Shown here: one piece after another, positions 1-9,098 of the stretch
Numbering within the stretch: position 1 is the stretch's first letter
Layout: each line of letters begins with the position of its first letter
Source of the DNA: an uncultured Bradyrhizobium sp.
GTDB taxonomy: Bacteria > Pseudomonadota > Alphaproteobacteria > Rhizobiales > Xanthobacteraceae
Assembly: GCF_936943645.1 (NCBI RefSeq)
Contig: NZ_CAKZJO010000051.1
Location: 186,001-250,000, forward strand
Reading direction: 5' to 3'
Length of the DNA stretch: 64,000 nucleotides
The notes under the pieces: generated by a model
What the model was told of the DNA's origin: nothing
Database searches by the model: none
What the model saw: only the letters and a program-made list of their open reading frames with translations
Program-made: the position numbers and the translations under genes

Positions 1-2
1 CG

Positions 3-104
3 GCCTTCGAGGCCGACGCGCTCAGGGACGAGATCGGCCGTCAGCTTGCACGCGCCGCGGACGGCCGATGCCCCAAATGCGACCGGACCGGTGCAGCCAG
101 CTAG
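3..104 (+). CDS. C-terminal end of a gene that starts before the window
   Basis: An open frame enters from the left edge and stops at TAG 102-104. About 33 residues are visible. Most codons end in G or C, as in the neighbouring genes, and the tail carries a CPKC pair near the C-terminus that could bind a metal. The gene would be convergent with the GGDEF-EAL gene, which fits a stop 22 bases before that gene's stop. The product cannot be named from so short a piece. Confidence 0.5.
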   Translation, partial: AFEADALRDEIGRQLARAADGRCPKCDRTGAAS

Positions 105-126
105 GCACTCGGCCCCCGTCCGCCGT

Positions 127-2805
127 TCAGGATGCCGCGCGTCTGGAAGCGCTCTTGCCTGACCTGGAGGGCTCGAGGCTGCGCGGCCGCCCGATCAGAT
201 ATCCCTGCATCTCGTCGCAGCCCTCCTGCACCAGCAGCGACATCTGGGCCTCGGTCTCGATGCCTTCCGCGAGGACGGGCACTCCGAGACCATGGGCGAG
301 GCCGATCACGGCCCGTACGATAGCGAGCGATCGCTCGCTCTGGCCGAGCGAGGCGACGAAGGAGCGATCGATCTTGATCCGGTCCAGTGGAAACGCTTCG
401 AGATATGACAGCGACGAGTATCCCGTTCCGAAATCGTCGAGTGCGATCAGGATGCCGAGCGCCTTGAGCGACTGCATCGTCCTCTTGGCGCGCGGCATAT
501 CCTCGATCAGGACGCCCTCGGTGATTTCAAGCTCGAGACGTGCGGCCGCAAGCCCGCTGTCGCGCAGCGCCCGGCGGACCTGACGGTCGAGATTTTCCCG
601 GCGGAACTGCGCCGCCGAGACGTTGACGGCCACCCGCAGCGGCTGATCCCATGATGCCGCTTCCCTACACGCCTCCATCAGCACCCAATCGTCGATCTGC
701 GCAATGGAGCCGCTCTGCTCCGCGATCGGAATGAACTCGCCCGGAGGGATGATCCCGCGCACCGGATGCCGCCAGCGCACCAGCGCCTCGTACGCCTTCA
801 GCGTGCCGTCGCGGTGCTGTTGCGGCTGGTACTCCAGATAGAGCTCGCCCCGCTCGACGGCCGTCCGCAAATCGTGCTCCAGCGCGCGGCGGTCCCGCAG
901 CTGCTGGTCCATCGCGCTGGTGAACAAGCGGATGGCGCCTCTGCCCTCGTGCTTGGCGCGATACAGCGCGGCATCCGCATTCGCCAGCAGCGACACCGGA
1001 TTGTCGGCGTCCCGCGGATAGAGCGCGACACCGACGCAGAGATCGATCTTCAGCACATGGCCATCGGCCTCGATCGGCTGCTCGAATTGAGCCCGTATCC
1101 TCGAGGCGAGCAGCTCCGCGGTCGCCGGCAGCGGCGACTGATCGGTGATGCCGATGAATTCGTCGCCGCCGACGCGCGCCACGTAAGATCCCTGCGCGGC
1201 TTTCTGCAGGCGTCGCGAGGCCTCGCGCAGCACGGCGTCGCCGACCGCATGGCCGAACCGGTCGTTGACCTCCTTGAAGTGGTCGAGATCGATGCAGAGC
1301 ACGGCGAAGGCGCTGTCCGTGATCTCCGCGCGCTCGATCGCGGCGCCGAGGTGCTCGTCGAGGGCGGCCCTGTTGGGCAGCTCAGTCAGCGCGTCGTGAC
1401 ACGCGAGGTAGCTGACCCTCTGCTGTGCCCGGTTCCGTTCGGTCACGTCGAAGGCGACGCGGACATGGGCGGACTGCCCCTCATAAGCGAGCGGCCGGGA
1501 ATCGATCACCACCTCGATCACCTCGCCATCGGCGGTCCTGTGCAATTCGCAGTCGCGTTCGGCGCCGGCTTGCGGCTCGCCATAGGCGAGCTGATGCTCC
1601 GACATGGCGAGAAGATCCTGGCGGGAATAGCCGTAGTGCCTGCACATCGCCCCGTTCACGGCGATGAGCTGACGCGTCTTCGCATCGACCACCCACATCG
1701 GAAGCGGGTTCTCTTCGAACAGGAGACGGAAAGAGGCTTCCGCTTCCGCAAGAGCCATCGCGGTTCGATGCCGCTCCGTGATGTCCTCGTGGGTGGCGAC
1801 CCAGCCGTTGTCCTCCATCGGACGATGCCGGATCCGCACGATCCGGCCGTTGGTCAGCTCCACGGTCGTATCTGAATCGCTGGCAACCACCGGGACGCTA
1901 TTGCGCCAGACCAGATAATCCGTCTTCTCCATCTTCGGTGCGCTGCCGATCGAATAGCGCAAGTCGACGATGTCGTTCAGCTTCATACCCGGTCGCACCA
2001 GCTTCGGATCGAGATCGTAAATCTCGAGATATTGCCGGTTGCAGACGATCAGGCGCTGATCGGCGTCGAAGAAGCACAGACCCTGGGACATGTTGTTGAG
2101 CGCCCGGTCGAAGCGCTCCGCGAACGCGGTCGCAGTCTGCTCCGCGGCCCGCGCGCGATCGCCTTCCAGGGCCAGCCGTTCGTGGGTCTCGACCATTTTC
2201 ACGAAGGAGCGGAAATTGGTGTTGATCATCCGGGCGAGCAGGGCCAGCAGCGCCATCAGATTGATGCCGACCGAGATCATCATCCCGTCGCCGGAGAGCA
2301 GCAGGAGCGTGGCGACCGGCGCACCGGCGATCAGCATCGTCAGTCGCGACGCCGGCGGGAAGCTGCCGAGGCAGTAGGCGGTTCCGACGCATCCCATGAA
2401 GATGAGAAGCGCAATCGGTGCGCGCAGGCCGGGATCGACGGCCATGAACAACGCAAGGATCCAGATCACGAAGCTGGAGCAGATCACCACGGTGGCGAGA
2501 CGCGCTCTTGCAAGCTCGCGATAGGATTCCTCGGCGGTGAAGTCGGCCTTCTTCAGCCGCAGCCACTGCGCCAGCCGAAACAGACAGATCGCAAGGAGCG
2601 CGCCCGGCAAGGCAAATCTCAGCCATGCCGACACCGTATCCGGCAGGACCAGGCCGACGCTGATGCTGTCGACCAGAAGAACGGCGTAGAGAACCGGCAC
2701 CTGCTCGCGCAGCACCCGGAATTGCTCGACGAGCAGCGAACGGCCGAGTGGGTCGGTCGTGTCACCGACCTCGAATGCGTCACGAACCCGCGCGAAGAAG
2801 CTCAT
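127..2805 (-). CDS. Membrane-bound PAS-PAS-GGDEF-EAL cyclic-di-GMP protein
   Basis: A protein of 892 residues that probably makes and/or degrades cyclic di-GMP at the inner membrane. The first ~200 residues hold about five hydrophobic segments. Two PAS-like domains follow at roughly 235-345 and 355-458. The GGDEF domain (about 463-630) has the intact motif RVGGDEF, and the EAL domain (about 641-880) has YEALVRW and DDFGTGYSS. Both catalytic signatures look complete, so both activities are possible; in such hybrids one often dominates, and the sequence does not show which. I chose ATG 2805; a TTG lies one codon upstream. The gene stands alone, 187 bases downstream of a minus-strand cyclase gene, so it may be read as part of a signalling group. 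Confidence 0.95.
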   Translation of the reverse strand: MSFFARVRDAFEVGDTTDPLGRSLLVEQFRVLREQVPVLYAVLLVDSISVGLVLPDTVSAWLRFALPGALLAICLFRLAQWLRLKKADFTAEESYRELARARLATVVICSSFVIWILALFMAVDPGLRAPIALLIFMGCVGTAYCLGSFPPASRLTMLIAGAPVATLLLLSGDGMMISVGINLMALLALLARMINTNFRSFVKMVETHERLALEGDRARAAEQTATAFAERFDRALNNMSQGLCFFDADQRLIVCNRQYLEIYDLDPKLVRPGMKLNDIVDLRYSIGSAPKMEKTDYLVWRNSVPVVASDSDTTVELTNGRIVRIRHRPMEDNGWVATHEDITERHRTAMALAEAEASFRLLFEENPLPMWVVDAKTRQLIAVNGAMCRHYGYSRQDLLAMSEHQLAYGEPQAGAERDCELHRTADGEVIEVVIDSRPLAYEGQSAHVRVAFDVTERNRAQQRVSYLACHDALTELPNRAALDEHLGAAIERAEITDSAFAVLCIDLDHFKEVNDRFGHAVGDAVLREASRRLQKAAQGSYVARVGGDEFIGITDQSPLPATAELLASRIRAQFEQPIEADGHVLKIDLCVGVALYPRDADNPVSLLANADAALYRAKHEGRGAIRLFTSAMDQQLRDRRALEHDLRTAVERGELYLEYQPQQHRDGTLKAYEALVRWRHPVRGIIPPGEFIPIAEQSGSIAQIDDWVLMEACREAASWDQPLRVAVNVSAAQFRRENLDRQVRRALRDSGLAAARLELEITEGVLIEDMPRAKRTMQSLKALGILIALDDFGTGYSSLSYLEAFPLDRIKIDRSFVASLGQSERSLAIVRAVIGLAHGLGVPVLAEGIETEAQMSLLVQEGCDEMQGYLIGRPRSLEPSRSGKSASRRAAS

Positions 2806-2992
2806 CAAGATTGTCCCGGCCGCTTCAAAGGCTAGGACAGAGAGGCGAAGGACACGTAAAAGCGCTTGGTGTCTTCGACCTTAACGGGACCGTTACGCCT
2901 TCAAAGAAGCCAGTCCCGTCAATGAGTTCCGCGCCCTTCATGCGTTCCGCCTGGGGAACCACGGATGCATCGCCTCGGCGCGATCTCCCTGC

Positions 2993-3787
2993 TCAATGCT
3001 CCACCCGGTACAGCCGCCATCGCGCCGGCACGCCCTTGAGCTGGTGCACGCCGTGATCCCTGAAGCGGATCTCGGATTTTGCCACGAGGTCCCTGACCGC
3101 GCTCGACACCAGCACCTCGCCGGCCCGCGCCTTGGCGGCGACGCGCGTACCGATGTGAAAGGCAAGACCCACCATCTCGCCGCCGCTCACCTTGTATTCG
3201 CCGGCATGCAGCCCGACCCTGATGTCGAGCCCCAGCGTGCGCACGGCCTTCTGGATCGCAGTCGCACAATTGATTCCAGCCGCCGGCACCTTGAACGTCG
3301 CCAGGATGCCGTCGCCGGTCGTCACGACTTCCTTGCCGCGCGAACTCTTCAGCTCCTTGCGCACGGCGGCGTAATAATGACCCATGACCTTGGTCCAGCG
3401 CGCATCGCCGAGCTTGGCGGCTTTTGCCGTGGAGCCGACGATGTCGACGATCAGGATCGTGGCCAGCACTTGCTTGAGCTCGGCGCCACCCTCCACCGTC
3501 CTGCGGCGGGGCGCGATTGATCCGGAGAGCGGCTCATAGCGATGGCTACGACGCCGGGCGATCGCGGCTTTGGCATAGTCCTGGGCACGCTGCGCCGTGC
3601 CGCAACGGACGGTCTTCTCCTGCGGCAGCCGCGTCCAGTAGACCTTGCGCCCATCGCCGGCACCCTGGACCTCCACGGCGCCCCACTTCAGGAAGACAGC
3701 CGAACCTACGCGCCTGACACACCACGCCTTCGACGTGTATCCGGATACGTTCGACTGATGAACTCCGATGCGTAGGAATTTGGGCAT
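2993..3787 (-). CDS. Class III adenylate/guanylate cyclase with WGR-like N-terminus
   Basis: A predicted soluble cyclase of 264 residues that would make cAMP or cGMP. The C-terminal half (from about 100) is a class III catalytic domain. It has the metal-binding aspartates in LIVDIVGST and TTGDGILATF, but HIGTRVAAKA replaces the usual asparagine-arginine motif, as in some bacterial cyclases. The first ~90 residues look like a WGR domain (KWGAVEV followed by an A...I..RR..HRYEPL tail), a fold best known from PARP-related and DNA-linked proteins. That assignment is by eye and less certain than the cyclase. No membrane segment or signal peptide is seen. It is followed upstream by a second cyclase gene in the same orientation. 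Confidence 0.85.
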   Translation of the reverse strand: MPKFLRIGVHQSNVSGYTSKAWCVRRVGSAVFLKWGAVEVQGAGDGRKVYWTRLPQEKTVRCGTAQRAQDYAKAAIARRRSHRYEPLSGSIAPRRRTVEGGAELKQVLATILIVDIVGSTAKAAKLGDARWTKVMGHYYAAVRKELKSSRGKEVVTTGDGILATFKVPAAGINCATAIQKAVRTLGLDIRVGLHAGEYKVSGGEMVGLAFHIGTRVAAKARAGEVLVSSAVRDLVAKSEIRFRDHGVHQLKGVPARWRLYRVEH

Positions 3788-3928
3788 GTCGCTGCAGGCA
3801 ATCGAAGGACCATGGGCACGAGCTGGGCCGAAGCGTAGTCACCCATTCCCACATTGGCAACAAGGCAAGCATGGGTGGGGACGCCTGCCTTTGGCCCGCA
3901 GCTTCCGCCGTCCCGCCTTTGAAGCGCC

Positions 3929-5122
3929 TCACCCGTGATATGCGAACAGCTCGATCGGATCACTGAAGCCGCGCACCTCGTGCTTGCCGACGCGCTCCAG
4001 CTCGCACTTGCCTTCCACCAGCTCGGCAAAGTCGCGCGACAGCAGCACTGTCCGTCCCAATGTCTTGGTGAGGGTCTCGAGGCGCGAGGCCATGTTGACG
4101 GCGGGCCCGATCACGGTGAAGTCGAGCCGGCTGGTCGATCCGATATTGCCGTACATGACGTCGCCGACATGGACACCGATGCCGTAGTTCAGCGGCGCAC
4201 GGCCCGTGCCATTGTTCCGCTCGTTCAAGGCCGCCATGGCCCCACGCGCCTCTGATACGGCGAGAAGCAGGTTTGCGCAGGCGTTGGGCGCTTGCAGCGG
4301 AAAGATCGCGAGCAGGCCGTCGCCGATGAATTTCAGGATCTCGCCGCCGTGCCGCGCGATCGGCTCCGACATGGCGTCGAAATAATCGTTGAGCAGGTCG
4401 ATGACGTCGTCGCGCGGCCAGTTGTCGGAGATCTTGGTGAAATCCCTGAGGTCGCAGATCATGATCGCGGCACGCACCGTCGTGCCGGTGCCACGCCTTG
4501 TAGCCCCGGCCAAAATGAGCTCGCCGGCATGGGAGCCGACATAGGTCTCCAGCAGGGTTCGCGCCAGGCGGTTCTTGATGCGGATTTCGCTGACCAGCGC
4601 CAGCACCGGCAGGACCTTCCTGAGGGCGGCGATATGCGCGGCATCGAAACCGCCGGGCCGATCGGTCGCGAAGGTGACGACGTGCTGCTTGCCGAGGGTG
4701 TGGTACAGCGGCCAGGCGACATAGTCGGTCAAGCCGTTGGCCCGCATCTCGCCATAGATCGCGTGCTTTCGGCCGAGCGAGGGATCACGCTCGAGATTTT
4801 CGCGCAGCTCGTCGGCGCCCTCGATGATCTCGCTGGCGGGACTTCCGATGTACTCGGATCGCTCGCGGACGTCGTAATCCACCCGCGCGATCTCCGATCC
4901 CTGCATTCCGTCGGACCAGAACATCCGGGCGCCCAGCCATTGCGGATGATTGATCTGGACGTGAAGCGTCGACCGCTTGAGCGGAACGCCGGCCTGCTGC
5001 AGGCGGATGCACATCTGGGCGAAGATGTTGTCGATGAAGCGTTCGTCGCGCGTCCCGTTGGTCAGCCAGTCGATGACGCCGTCGGCCTGCGTGGGGGCAT
5101 TGTTGGTCGGTGGCGCGGTCAT
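3929..5122 (-). CDS. Class III adenylate/guanylate cyclase with N-terminal sensor-like region
   Basis: A protein of about 397 residues. The C-terminal cyclase domain keeps both metal aspartates (IMICDLRDFTKIS and FIGDGLLAIF) and the transition-state residues in VNMASRLETL, so it should be catalytic. The N-terminal ~200 residues have no transmembrane segment and resemble the GAF-like module seen in many rhizobial cyclases; its ligand is unknown. I chose ATG 5122 because GAAGGGC precedes it at good distance. An ATG nine codons upstream (5149) and a longer open stretch to 5236 lack a comparable ribosome-binding site. It is one of three class III cyclases within 8 kb. Confidence 0.9.
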   Translation of the reverse strand: MTAPPTNNAPTQADGVIDWLTNGTRDERFIDNIFAQMCIRLQQAGVPLKRSTLHVQINHPQWLGARMFWSDGMQGSEIARVDYDVRERSEYIGSPASEIIEGADELRENLERDPSLGRKHAIYGEMRANGLTDYVAWPLYHTLGKQHVVTFATDRPGGFDAAHIAALRKVLPVLALVSEIRIKNRLARTLLETYVGSHAGELILAGATRRGTGTTVRAAIMICDLRDFTKISDNWPRDDVIDLLNDYFDAMSEPIARHGGEILKFIGDGLLAIFPLQAPNACANLLLAVSEARGAMAALNERNNGTGRAPLNYGIGVHVGDVMYGNIGSTSRLDFTVIGPAVNMASRLETLTKTLGRTVLLSRDFAELVEGKCELERVGKHEVRGFSDPIELFAYHG

Positions 5123-5225
5123 CGCTTGCCCTTCAGCGGCGGTTTGCATCGCAGCACATATCGTACTCCGGCCGCGCGCCGTCAACCTGGCCAGTTGCCC
5201 GGATTGTGCGCAAGGAGTGAGGGCG

Positions 5226-5327
5226 CTAAAGCGCAATACGATTAGGCTGAATCGTCATCGCGCTTTAGGTTGTTGTTTAAGCATGATCTTTTCGGAAAGC
5301 CGCTGCGCACTTTTCCGGATCATGCTT
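5226..5327. repeat. Two adjacent palindromic intergenic repeats
   Basis: The first element has arms CTAAAGCGC (5226-5234) and GCGCTTTAG (5260-5268). The second runs from 5279 to 5327 with arms AAGCATGATC and GATCATGCTT around an imperfect middle containing TTTTCGGAAA and TTTTCCGG. I recognise both as short dispersed palindromes common in Bradyrhizobium intergenic DNA. The second ends exactly at the stop codon of the hutD-like gene, so it may also act as its 3' hairpin. Confidence 0.8.
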
Positions 5328-5911
5328 TAGCCGACCAGCCGGATCGAGCCCAGCACCGCCAGCCCCGACACCAGCACGAGCTGCGAGGCCGCGACGAGTT
5401 CCACCTTCAGCGTGTCTTCGTGCGACAGTGAAAACTCCTCGCCATCGAGGCGGACGCGGCAATCGCCGCGCGCGGCATAGACCAGATGAGTGCCGGCATT
5501 GAGCTGCCGCGCGCCGGGCTCGCGGAGCGCCACGAGCTCGATCTCCGCCGCGCCGCGCCGGGCCATCAAATTGACGACTTCGACGGGGCCGTCTTCAAGC
5601 GCGGTCACGATCTCCATTTCGCCGGTGAAGCGCACCGTCGTGAAAGGTTCACGCTCGTCGAACTCCTGCGTCGGCGACTTCAGCACCAGCCCGCGCCCGC
5701 CGACGACCATCTGGAGCCGGTCGATGCCGGGCATATGAGAGAACGGACCGGGCGCCACGATCGGCGTCGACGCGAGGCGCCAGAGCAGGCTGCTCCAATC
5801 CTTCGCCACCGCGTCGGCGCGCCAGGCGCCCGCAATGTCGGTGAAGATGCCGCCGCCGTTCTTCCAGGGCGAGCGGGTATAGGTCTCGGATTTGAGCAGC
5901 GTGGTTTTCAT
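5327..5911 (-). CDS. hutD: HutD/Ves family cupin-like protein
   Basis: A protein of 194 residues matching the HutD (Ves) family by its start (TRSPWKNGGG), the SSLLWRLASTPI segment and the FSHMPGIDRLQMVV block. The family has a bicupin fold and is usually linked to histidine utilisation, where it has been proposed to limit flux; its biochemical role is not settled. No other hut gene is nearby, so a role in histidine catabolism rests only on family. I chose ATG 5911, where similarity begins; another start lies 12 codons upstream. Confidence 0.85.
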   Translation of the reverse strand: MKTTLLKSETYTRSPWKNGGGIFTDIAGAWRADAVAKDWSSLLWRLASTPIVAPGPFSHMPGIDRLQMVVGGRGLVLKSPTQEFDEREPFTTVRFTGEMEIVTALEDGPVEVVNLMARRGAAEIELVALREPGARQLNAGTHLVYAARGDCRVRLDGEEFSLSHEDTLKVELVAASQLVLVSGLAVLGSIRLVG

Positions 5912-6028
5912 GGTCTGAGGCGGTCCAGGAAGGCATGTGGTCGACATGGCCCGCCATCATGCGCGGGTTGGGTCAACTTTGCCACCCGGATTCACGCAAC
6001 TCTCACTCGCGCCTGTCACGCGTTCGCG

Positions 6029-7183
6029 TCACTCGCTCTTGCCGCTCTTCAGCTTCGGCAGAGTCTCGACGATCCTCTGCTTCCCATCGACGATCTCGGC
6101 CAGGAAGCTGGCGCGGTCGATGTCGCCGTTCTGGTCCCAGCTTGCTTCCATCAGCATGCCCGGCACCTTGTCGGGCGTCAGCGTCAGGCCTTTCATGGCG
6201 GCGCCAAAGGCCTTGCTGTCGAACTTGCCGATCTTCTCGGTGACGTATTTGACGAGATAGACCGCGGTATAGCCCTTGATGCCGTTGTGATCGGGCCGGT
6301 ACTTGTAGCGCTCGGTGAACTTCCTGGTGAAGTCCTCGATGGCGGCAATCGGCGCGTCGGCGGACAGGCCGACATGGCCGCGGACACCGTTGGCGGCGGG
6401 GCCGGCGAGCTCGACCACCTTTTGGCTGAGCAGCGTGGTCTCGCCGAACAACGGCGCTGAAAGGCCCTGCCGCTTCGCCTCGATCAGGAAGCGGGCGCTC
6501 TCCTCCTCGTTGGTGTAGACGAAGATCGCATCGGCCTTGGCACCCTTCAGCTTGATGACGTCGGAGCCGAAATCGACCTGACCCTGCTCGGTGGAAATGT
6601 CGGCGGCGATCTCGATGCCGCGTGTCTTCATTTCCTTCAGGAAATTATCGTGACCGCCCTTGCCGAAATCATTGTTGACCCAGAGAACCGCGACCGACTT
6701 CACCTTCAGCTTGTCGTGCAGGTAGTTGGCGATCTTGGGCATCGAGAATTGCTGGCCGAAGGCGGTGCGGAACACGAACGGGTTGCCTTGCGTGGTGATG
6801 TCCGCAGCTTCGGCACCGACGATCTGCGGCACCTCGGCGGCCTGTGTCAGCGCCATGTTGACCTTGACCGAGCCGGAATAGATCGGCCCGAGCACGACGT
6901 AGGGATCCTTGTCCAGGACCTTCTGCACCTGCGCGCGCGAGACGCCGGGATTGCTCTGGGTATCGAGATGCTCGGTCTGGATTTTCCGCCCGAGAATGCC
7001 GCCGGCATTGTTGATCTCGTCGACCGCGAGCGCGACGCCGTCGCGCCAATTGGTGCCGGAAACCGCGCCGGGCCCGGACAGCTCGATGACATCGGGGACG
7101 TAGACCGTATTCTGCGCCTGCGCGACGTTCAGCCATAGCGATACCGCGAGTGCGATGCCGGCCGGCCCTGCGAACTGCCTCAT
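6029..7183 (-). CDS. Periplasmic branched-chain-type ABC substrate-binding protein
   Basis: A protein of 384 residues with a clear signal peptide (about 22 residues, ending AQAQ) and the type 1 periplasmic-binding fold of the LivK/branched-chain amino-acid group. Recognisable blocks are SGPGAVSGTNWRDGVALAV, VLGPIYSGS, VLWVNNDFGKGG and the C-terminal KGYTAVYLVKYV. ATG 7183 is preceded by GGGAGGGAG. No permease or ATPase gene adjoins it, so it must share a transporter encoded elsewhere. It lies 29 bases downstream of the amidohydrolase gene and probably shares its transcript, which suggests an aromatic or hydroaromatic acid ligand (inference). Confidence 0.92.
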   Translation of the reverse strand: MRQFAGPAGIALAVSLWLNVAQAQNTVYVPDVIELSGPGAVSGTNWRDGVALAVDEINNAGGILGRKIQTEHLDTQSNPGVSRAQVQKVLDKDPYVVLGPIYSGSVKVNMALTQAAEVPQIVGAEAADITTQGNPFVFRTAFGQQFSMPKIANYLHDKLKVKSVAVLWVNNDFGKGGHDNFLKEMKTRGIEIAADISTEQGQVDFGSDVIKLKGAKADAIFVYTNEEESARFLIEAKRQGLSAPLFGETTLLSQKVVELAGPAANGVRGHVGLSADAPIAAIEDFTRKFTERYKYRPDHNGIKGYTAVYLVKYVTEKIGKFDSKAFGAAMKGLTLTPDKVPGMLMEASWDQNGDIDRASFLAEIVDGKQRIVETLPKLKSGKSE

Positions 7184-7212
7184 GACGTACTCCCTCCCAC
7201 TTTGCTCTGTTG

Positions 7213-8061
7213 TTATCTTGCTTGATCGGTCCTGCCGTCGATGCCGAGCAGCCGTGCCGGCGTTCGCCAAAGCAGGCGATGCTGATCGCCGGGATCCGGA
7301 AACAATCGTGAGAGCACCGCGAGCAGCGGCCCGTAGTCGAGCCTTTCTGTCGCGCGCAGGAACGGATAGTCCGAGCCCCAGACGCAGCGATCGAGCGTGA
7401 AGGCTTCGACCAGCGCGGCAATGAAGGGCCAAACGTCTTCGTACGGATGCGGGACTTGCGAGAACTTGTAATAGCCGGACAGCTTGACATGCGCGTCGCG
7501 CTCGCGACCGATCGCCAGCAGCGTCTGAAATGCCCTGCCGCTCACGCCCTGCGCGACCGACGGGCGGCCGCAATGGTCGATCACCAGGCGCACGTCGGAC
7601 TTTTCGATCAGCGGCAGCAGGTCAAGCAACTGGTCGTGCTCGACCTGGATCTGCAGGAACAGGCCGAGGCTGACCAGCTTCTCCAGCAACGGTGCAGCCG
7701 CGAGGTAATGGCCGGCGCCGTGGAACGGCACGTTGAAGGCAACGCCGATCACGCCGGCGGCCTTCAGGCGTTCGAGCTCGCCGATGCCGACGTCGTTCTC
7801 GACCACCGCAACGCCCCTGAAGCGGCCGGCGCCCTGCGCGAGCGTGTCGAGCAGGATGCGGCTATCGCTGCCGTAACCGGTGTTGGTGGCGACGACGAGC
7901 GCGTGGCGAACGTCGAAGGCGTCGAACACGCGAAGGAGCTGCGCCGCGGGCGCGATCTCCTGCCCGGTCGGCCTGTACGGCGTGTCGTCCGAATAGGGAA
8001 AGCGAACGGGATCGATGGCGTGGATGTGGCAATCGATCCTGGGGGACACCGGCAGCGTCAT
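7213..8061 (-). CDS. Amidohydrolase family protein (PDC lactonase-like)
   Basis: A 282-residue TIM-barrel hydrolase of the Amidohydro_2 family, whose members include 2-pyrone-4,6-dicarboxylate lactonase and related lactone hydrolases. Signatures are the N-terminal DCHIHAID, VIDHCGRPS in the middle and WGSDYPF near the C-terminus, which together supply the usual histidine and aspartate residues. It sits 21 bases downstream of the aroE-like gene and 29 bases before a binding-protein gene, all on one strand. Lactone or cyclic-acid hydrolysis in degradation of a plant-derived aromatic is the likeliest role, but the substrate cannot be read from sequence. Confidence 0.85.
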   Translation of the reverse strand: MTLPVSPRIDCHIHAIDPVRFPYSDDTPYRPTGQEIAPAAQLLRVFDAFDVRHALVVATNTGYGSDSRILLDTLAQGAGRFRGVAVVENDVGIGELERLKAAGVIGVAFNVPFHGAGHYLAAAPLLEKLVSLGLFLQIQVEHDQLLDLLPLIEKSDVRLVIDHCGRPSVAQGVSGRAFQTLLAIGRERDAHVKLSGYYKFSQVPHPYEDVWPFIAALVEAFTLDRCVWGSDYPFLRATERLDYGPLLAVLSRLFPDPGDQHRLLWRTPARLLGIDGRTDQAR

Positions 8062-8082
8062 GGCGCAAAGCTCCCCGGCTGT

Positions 8083-8925
8083 TCAGAATGTCGCTTCGAT
8101 CGCCTTGATCAGCTCGGGCGTCACCTCGGGCATGACACCGAACCAGGCCTTGAAGGCGAGCCGGGCCTGATTGAGCAGCAGGCCGAGCCCGTTCACCGTC
8201 ACGCAGCCGCGCGCGCGCGCCGCGGCCAGGAAAGGCGTCTCCAACGGCGTGTAGATCAGGTCCGCGACCAGCGTCTCCGGCCGCAGGCGCGACAAATCGA
8301 TCTCCAGCGCGCCCTTGCCGACCATGCCGCGATCGGTGCAGTTGACGAGAAGCGCGACATCGGCGAGCGCCGCGCTGCGGTGGTCCCACGCGACGGTGCG
8401 GATCGCGGACCCGAATTCGGCCGCGATCGCCTGTGCTTTCTCCGCCGTGCGGTTGGCGATGCGGATCTCGCGCGCGCCGTTCTCCAGCAGCGCCACCACC
8501 ACCGCGCGCGAGGCCCCGCCCGCGCCCAGCAGCAGGATCGGCCCGGCATCGCCGCGCCAATCCGCCCTGGCATCGCGCAGGCTCTGCACAAAGCCGTTGC
8601 CGTCATTGTTGAAGCCGGAAAGCGTGCCGTCCTCCTCGACGACGACAGTGTTGACCGCGCCGATGCGCTTTGCGGTCTCGTTGACGCGGTCGAGCAGCGG
8701 CATCGCCGTCTGCTTGTGCGGCATGGTGACGTTGCAGCCGCGGAAACCGAGCGCGATCAGGCCGTCGAGCGCGTCCTCCAGCCGCTCCGGCTTGACCGCG
8801 AGCGGCACATAGGCGCCGCGAATGCCGTGCGCCTTCAGCCAGTAATTATGAATGACCGGCGAGCGCGAATGCGCAACCGGCATGCCGATGACGCCCGCCA
8901 AACCAAAACCATCCGCTTGCGGCAT
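8083..8925 (-). CDS. aroE: Shikimate/quinate dehydrogenase family protein
   Basis: A 280-residue member of the shikimate dehydrogenase family. The substrate domain carries the SRSP segment, NVTMPHK with the catalytic lysine, and NNDGNGF with the conserved aspartate. The nucleotide domain has GAGGASRA followed by ANRTAEKA, which favours NADP(H). Its position at the head of a group with a lactonase-like amidohydrolase and a binding protein suggests a catabolic copy acting on shikimate, quinate or a relative, rather than the biosynthetic housekeeping enzyme. GGAAGCG precedes ATG 8925. Confidence 0.88.
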   Translation of the reverse strand: MPQADGFGLAGVIGMPVAHSRSPVIHNYWLKAHGIRGAYVPLAVKPERLEDALDGLIALGFRGCNVTMPHKQTAMPLLDRVNETAKRIGAVNTVVVEEDGTLSGFNNDGNGFVQSLRDARADWRGDAGPILLLGAGGASRAVVVALLENGAREIRIANRTAEKAQAIAAEFGSAIRTVAWDHRSAALADVALLVNCTDRGMVGKGALEIDLSRLRPETLVADLIYTPLETPFLAAARARGCVTVNGLGLLLNQARLAFKAWFGVMPEVTPELIKAIEATF

Positions 8926-9021
8926 GCTGCGCTTCCATCCTCAGACCGCCTGCCCAACCGCAAGACGGCTTTCTCTCCCACGGCCGCAGCTTTCGGGTGC
9001 TCGACCATGCCATTTGTTCAT

Positions 9022-9060
9022 TTGTACAATTTTATTAGGCGGATTGGCTATCGCGTGCAA
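9022..9060 (-). promoter_or_regulatory. Candidate promoter and TTGTACAA operator for the aroE-like operon
   Basis: Reading the minus strand, TTGCAC (9060-9055) and TAATAA (9037-9032) are 17 bases apart, a good match to a housekeeping promoter. Just downstream lies the perfect 8-base palindrome TTGTACAA (9029-9022), about where transcription would start. GntR-family repressors often bind palindromes with a GTAC centre. No such regulator gene is adjacent, so the binder is unknown. The aroE start lies about 100 bases further on. Confidence 0.5.
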
Positions 9061-9098
9061 TCTGAATCTGCCGGCCGCGCGGCGTCCGGTCGACGCCG

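Noticed and set aside
4459..4722. Other short frames inside the cyclase genes on the same strand
   Set aside because: They are out-of-frame readings of the catalytic domains, rich in Arg, Ser and Pro as expected of frame-shifted GC-rich DNA.
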